Source: CAZWRV01 sp964636325 (GTDB taxonomy: Bacteria; Verrucomicrobiota; Lentisphaeria; Victivallales; GWF2-50-93). Taken from it: DNA of 47,737 nucleotides. The stretch covers positions 1 to 47,737 of the forward strand of contig CAZWRV010000043.1 in assembly GCA_964636325.1 (NCBI GenBank), in the 5' to 3' direction. The notes beneath the pieces are model-generated. The model was not told where the DNA came from. It did not search any database and saw only the letters and a program-made list of their open reading frames with translations. Within the stretch, counting starts at the first letter, position 1, and each line of letters starts with the position of its first letter. Below, piece after piece: positions 43,937-47,737 of the stretch. The translations under genes and the position numbers were made by a program.

Positions 43937-45895
43937 TCAGGTGCCTGCCTGAGGGCCTTTGGCCAGGGCGTCCGAGACGGCCTTGGCCAGGCGGTCCCGG
44001 TTGAACGGTTTCCCGAGGAAGCCGAGTATGCCTTCGTCCAAGGTCTTCTGCATCTCGCTGTCGAGAGTGTATCCGGAAGCGAGCAGTGCCCTGATCCTGG
44101 GGTTGACCGCGCGCATTTCCCTGAAGAGATCCCTGCCGCTCTTCCTGGGCATGGACATGTCGATGATCACAAGGTCGAAGTTCCGCCAGTTCCGCCTGTA
44201 TGCCGCCAGGGCAGCGTCCGGATCGCCGAACCCCGTGGGGGAGTGTCCCGCCAGCCTGAGCATGTCCTTGAAGGTCTTGAGGACGAGCGGTTCGTCGTCC
44301 ACCACGAGTATCCTGGCCTTCGGGCGGGCGGCGCCCTTCCTGCCGCCAGTCTTAACAACGGAGGAGGTTTCGGGCCTCAACGGCAGGCAGAACATGAAAG
44401 TGTTCCCTTCCCCGGGCAAGCTGGTGAACTTGATCGCCCCGCCGTGGTTTTTCATCGTCCCGTATACGGACGCGAGGCCAAGGCCGGTCCCCTCGTGCCA
44501 TTTGGTGGAGAAGAATGGTTCGAAGATATGCTTCTGGGCTTCGGCGTCCATGCCCGCGCCGGTGTCGGAGACGCTAATCTCGATGTAATCGCCGGGGTGG
44601 ATATCCTCCGGCTGCCGATGCTCCCTTATGTGGACGTTGCGCGATGAGAAGGTCAGAATCCCTCCGTCCGGCATGGCGCCGCGGGCGTTCAGTGCGAGGT
44701 TCAGGACGGCGTTCTGCATCTGGGAAGGATCCCCTGTGATTGCCGACCGGGCCGCGTCAAGCTGGAGACGCATGCTGATCCTCTTGTCGAGCGTGTGCTC
44801 GAGGAGCGCTTTAACCTCCCTTATGACAGAGTGCATGTCGACCGGGACGTTCCGGGACTTCCCCTTCCTGCCGAACGCGAGAAGCTGCCTGGTAAGGTCC
44901 GCGGACCGCAGGGCCGCCATCTTGATGTTCTTCGCATACTGCTTGAAGACCGGATCGTCGATGCGGTCGAGAAGAATGTCCGAATATCCCAGGACTGCTG
45001 CAAGCTGGTTGTTGAAGTCGTTGGCGATCCCTCCGGCGAGCCGGCCTATCGCAGTCATCTTCTCCGAATGGCGCAGGCGTTCCTCGAGCATCTTCCTGTC
45101 GGTGATGTCAAGGCATATGCCGGTAATCCGCAGGGGGCTGCCGTCCGTGGCGTAGACTGTGTTTCCAAGTGCGTGTATCCATCGGATTCCGCCGTCCGGA
45201 AGGACGATTCTGTATTCGCTGTCGAGGCGGGCATGCCTTTCGACCGCCGAAGAAATGCGACTTTCGGCGGCCTCGAGATCGTCGGGATGAACTATCTTCC
45301 TCCATGTTTCAAGGGCGGAAGAATGCTTTGACGGGTCGAGCCCGAAGAGGTGGAAGAGCTCGGGCGACCATTCAGTCTTCCCGGAGGCGATGTCGAAGTC
45401 CCAGATCCCGGCACCGGCCGATCTCTGCGCCAGGACAAGCCGCTCGTTCGCCTTGCCCAGGTCTTCCATGGCCTTTTTCCTGGGCGTCACATCCATGACA
45501 AATCCTTCCAGGTAGAGCAGGTTCCCTTCCTTGGGACGGATGGCGACACCCCTTTCCCATACCCATCTGTCTTTTCCGGCGGCGGTGACTAACCTGTATT
45601 CGCCTTCGAACTTGCGTTTCCCCTTTATGGCTTTGTCCCATTCCTTATGGAGCCATTCCCTGTGATCGGCGTGGACCAGGTCGTTGTAGCTTATCTTCCG
45701 GGATACCGTGAAATCTTCCGGAGAATAGCCAGTAAGTTCCCTGCAACCGTCGCTTATGAACTCCATAGTCCAGTCGCGGTCGTTGGCGCACCGGTAGACG
45801 AATCCGGGCAGGTTATCCAGAAGAGTCAGAAGGGATATTCTGCTCTCATGGAACGGTTCTTTCGCCGTCCCCTTGCCTGAAACCTTTGACGCCAT
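43937..45895 (-). CDS. PAS hybrid sensor kinase-like protein with altered H-box
   Basis: The 652-residue protein has two PAS domains (about 20-140 and 150-270), a HisKA-like dimerisation region, a HATPase domain (about 385-505) and a receiver domain (about 525-645). The H-box reads GRLAGGIANDFNNQL; canonical relatives have His where N292 lies, and the codon at 45020-45022 is AAC. The ATP lid DTGAGMD and GTGLGLA motifs are intact. The receiver keeps VVDDEP, the phospho-acceptor D579 in VIIDMSMP, and K629 in LGKPF. It has no membrane segment, so it is cytoplasmic. GGAG lies seven bases before the ATG. Confidence 0.92.
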   Translation of the reverse strand: MASKVSGKGTAKEPFHESRISLLTLLDNLPGFVYRCANDRDWTMEFISDGCRELTGYSPEDFTVSRKISYNDLVHADHREWLHKEWDKAIKGKRKFEGEYRLVTAAGKDRWVWERGVAIRPKEGNLLYLEGFVMDVTPRKKAMEDLGKANERLVLAQRSAGAGIWDFDIASGKTEWSPELFHLFGLDPSKHSSALETWRKIVHPDDLEAAESRISSAVERHARLDSEYRIVLPDGGIRWIHALGNTVYATDGSPLRITGICLDITDRKMLEERLRHSEKMTAIGRLAGGIANDFNNQLAAVLGYSDILLDRIDDPVFKQYAKNIKMAALRSADLTRQLLAFGRKGKSRNVPVDMHSVIREVKALLEHTLDKRISMRLQLDAARSAITGDPSQMQNAVLNLALNARGAMPDGGILTFSSRNVHIREHRQPEDIHPGDYIEISVSDTGAGMDAEAQKHIFEPFFSTKWHEGTGLGLASVYGTMKNHGGAIKFTSLPGEGNTFMFCLPLRPETSSVVKTGGRKGAARPKARILVVDDEPLVLKTFKDMLRLAGHSPTGFGDPDAALAAYRRNWRNFDLVIIDMSMPRKSGRDLFREMRAVNPRIRALLASGYTLDSEMQKTLDEGILGFLGKPFNRDRLAKAVSDALAKGPQAGT

Positions 45896-45967
45896 GCTCC
45901 GGCTCCAAATCGGATCTTGCCAGGGACTTCCTGTAAAATGCGAAAAAATGGATTCGCCAATTGAAGC

Positions 45968-47395
45968 TTATTTGCGTGCGCGAATGAAGGCTTCCTCGAT
46001 CTTTTCCAGGGCAGTGCCGCGGGAGGCCTTCAAATAGACCATGTTCTTGCCCCGCAGCAGATCCCCGATTCCGGCCGCGGCGGCGGCCGAGTCCGGAAAT
46101 ATGACGGCATTGATCGCGCCGGCCTGTCTGAGTTTTCCGAAAGCCTTCCCCATCTCGCTGCCGACGAGTGCGAACGATGCCATGGGAAGCTTTTCGAATG
46201 CGTGATCAAGGACTCCGCAGTGCTGGTCGACTGAACTGCATCCGAGTTCGAGCATGTCTCCAAGCACCGCCAGCAGCTTGTCTTGGTCTGCGAATTCCGC
46301 AAGCCAGTCTATGCCTGCCCTCGCGCTGGTAGGGTTCGCGTTGTAGGCATCGTTGATCCATGTGATTCCGTCCGACTCCAGCGTCCTCATCCGCATGCCC
46401 GGGAGGGAGCATCCTGAGAGTGCTTCGGCAATCTTTTCGGGTGGGACGCCGCATTCCCCTGCGGCAAGGGCTGCGGCTGCGGCGTTGAAGGCCTGGTGCC
46501 TGCCCGAAAGCGGCCAGCTTATCTTCCTCCTAAGACCGATCCTGTTCCAGCGCAGTTCGAAGGAGCTGCCGCCGATGTTGCCGCCCAGGTAGGAGACTGA
46601 AATGTCCGGCGCCGGACCTTCGCCGGCCTCGCCGAACTTCAGTATCCTCAGGTCCTCGGCCGCCTTTTCCAGGAATGGCAGGCCGGGCGTTTCGGCAGGC
46701 ATGACTGCGGCGCCGCCCTTCCTCGTCCCCGCGAATATCGCGGACTTCTCCTTCGCGACGCCGCCGGTGTCTCCGAAGAACTCGAGGTGGCCCGCGCCGA
46801 TGGAGGTGATTATGGAAAGCTCCGGTTCGGCGATCCTCGCGAGCACCTCTATTTCTCCTGGATGGTTCGTGCCCATCTCGATTATGGCGAACTTGTGCGA
46901 CTCGTTGAGCCTGAGCAAGTTCTGTGGAACGCCGACATGGTTGTTCGTGTTGCCTTCCGTGGCGAGGACATGCCCGGCGCCGAACGCCTCGGCCAGAATC
47001 GTCCTTAAGATTTCCTTGGTGCTGGTCTTGCCGCAGCTTCCGGTGAGGGCGATTATCCTGGCCTTCATACGGCGCCTGTTGAAGTTCCCCAGCCTCTGGT
47101 AAGCCTTGGTGGTGTCGTCAACAAGGAGGATCGGAACCTTGGCGGCTGCCTCGCCCGGAACCTTTGAGATGTCGGAGACGCAGAGCGCTCCGGCCCCGGC
47201 TTCAACGGCCTGCCTGAGGAAGTCGTGTCCGTTCAGCTTTTCACCGAAGAGCGCCACGAAGAGCGAACCGGGGGAAATCTTCCGGGTGTCCGTGGAGACC
47301 GAGGAAACTCCGCCGTCGGATGCTGCCTGTCCGTCAAGCCACCGGCCGCCGGTCGCCTTTGAAATTTCTTCGAAACTGAGGAAATGCCTGTTCAT
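45968..47395 (-). CDS. murF: UDP-N-acetylmuramoyl-tripeptide--D-alanyl-D-alanine ligase MurF
   Basis: MurF adds D-Ala-D-Ala to the UDP-MurNAc tripeptide, the last cytoplasmic step of peptidoglycan precursor synthesis. The 475-residue protein has the three Mur ligase domains: an N-terminal UMP-binding domain with TDTRKISPGSLFVAL, the central ATPase with P-loop LTGSCGKTSTKE (118-126, K123) followed by ATEGNTNNHVGVP and IIEMGTNHPGEI, and a C-terminal domain with INDAYNANPTS. The gene stands alone on the minus strand with no visible mur neighbours in the window. Confidence 0.95.
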   Translation of the reverse strand: MNRHFLSFEEISKATGGRWLDGQAASDGGVSSVSTDTRKISPGSLFVALFGEKLNGHDFLRQAVEAGAGALCVSDISKVPGEAAAKVPILLVDDTTKAYQRLGNFNRRRMKARIIALTGSCGKTSTKEILRTILAEAFGAGHVLATEGNTNNHVGVPQNLLRLNESHKFAIIEMGTNHPGEIEVLARIAEPELSIITSIGAGHLEFFGDTGGVAKEKSAIFAGTRKGGAAVMPAETPGLPFLEKAAEDLRILKFGEAGEGPAPDISVSYLGGNIGGSSFELRWNRIGLRRKISWPLSGRHQAFNAAAAALAAGECGVPPEKIAEALSGCSLPGMRMRTLESDGITWINDAYNANPTSARAGIDWLAEFADQDKLLAVLGDMLELGCSSVDQHCGVLDHAFEKLPMASFALVGSEMGKAFGKLRQAGAINAVIFPDSAAAAAGIGDLLRGKNMVYLKASRGTALEKIEEAFIRARK

Positions 47396-47737
47396 ACGGG
47401 AAAATCTGTCTCATCAGGAATTTTCATCTTGAACAATCGCGAAGATAATATGCTATGACTGCATTTCAAGGATATTCTCTTATAAAGCAGGTCAGGATTT
47501 TGCAGGAAAGAAGTCTTCTTGCAGCGGCACTGGAAGATCATGGAAGAGGAGTATGGACCGGAACAACTTCATCCTAAACTTTGTCCTGAACTTAGATCTG
47601 GAAAAAATATGAAGGCTAGTTCGGGACAACTATATGCGAGTTTCAGAGGAGAGCCACTCTGCGAGCCTCGCAGCTCTGTCGGGGAGAAACTCGATGGAGG
47701 GCGAAGCCGTGCTGAGCCGCGGTTGAGCTTGGCTCAA
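47396..47737. other. Gene-free right edge with a relative of the dispersed element
   Basis: No gene is supported in these 342 bases. A 40-codon frame from 47455 and an open frame from 47540 running off the edge have no family resemblance. The last 80 bases contain GGAGGGCGAAGCC (47696-47708), which matches the core of the 103-bp elements in the opposite orientation, and a TTGAGC-TTG-GCTCAA hairpin at 47723-47737. This is probably a diverged or cut-off third member of that family. Confidence 0.5.

Noticed and set aside
47540..47737. Open frame running off the right edge
   Set aside because: It has no domain, and its second half lies in the dispersed hairpin element.

Overview
The window reads as a chromosomal segment of a free-living bacterium. 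It has a moderate-to-high GC content, a peptidoglycan gene (murF), an RND efflux pump, and a carbohydrate locus with GH20-like and GH29-like hydrolases, a UroD-like protein and unusual sugar ABC transporter proteins. That combination suggests the PVC superphylum, most likely Lentisphaerota/Victivallales or a relative. This is a judgement from gene content; no 16S rRNA or search result supports it.

Positions 1-16962 hold a complete type III-B CRISPR-Cas locus, all on the minus strand. Genes run from an NE0113-family CARF protein through cmr2 (cas10), cmr3, cmr4, cmr5, cmr6, cmr1, a Card1/Can2-like CARF nuclease, a Cas02710/Csm6-like CARF-HEPN protein, cas1 and cas2. A roughly 355-base AT-rich leader follows, then an array of 42 intact 37-base repeats and 41 spacers. 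The array decays at its leader-distal (left) end into a 171-base tandem duplication carrying disrupted repeats. Cas10 keeps its GGDD motif, so cyclic oligoadenylate made on target RNA binding should feed three different CARF proteins. No cas6 is visible. The spacers contain three sets of overlapping or near-identical sequences, and most read as plausible phage coding sequence in the sense that crRNA from the minus strand would be antisense to.

Positions 17089-28881 are a plus-strand carbohydrate-use cluster: a parallel beta-helix protein, a truncated GH29-like gene, an alpha/beta hydrolase, a solute-binding protein fused to a permease, a second permease carrying a very large extra domain, a GH20 hexosaminidase and a UroD-like protein. 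No ABC ATPase is encoded here.

Positions 28904-37411 are minus-strand metabolic genes: an M20 peptidase, an orphan OppC-like permease, a secreted coiled-coil protein, a zinc-type dehydrogenase, a geranylgeranyl-reductase-like flavoprotein, a VapBC-type toxin-antitoxin pair, a PIG-L deacetylase and a NagB-like deaminase. The last two fit amino-sugar breakdown with the GH20 enzyme.

Positions 37412-47737 hold a 274-base MITE-like element, a secreted esterase, a 63-base foldback element, a TetR-MFP-RND efflux operon with candidate operators, a hybrid sensor kinase lacking its phospho-acceptor histidine, and murF. Two 103-base hairpin-rich elements, plus a diverged relative at the right edge, are scattered through the second half. 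All motif and family calls are from reading the sequence; no database search was run.
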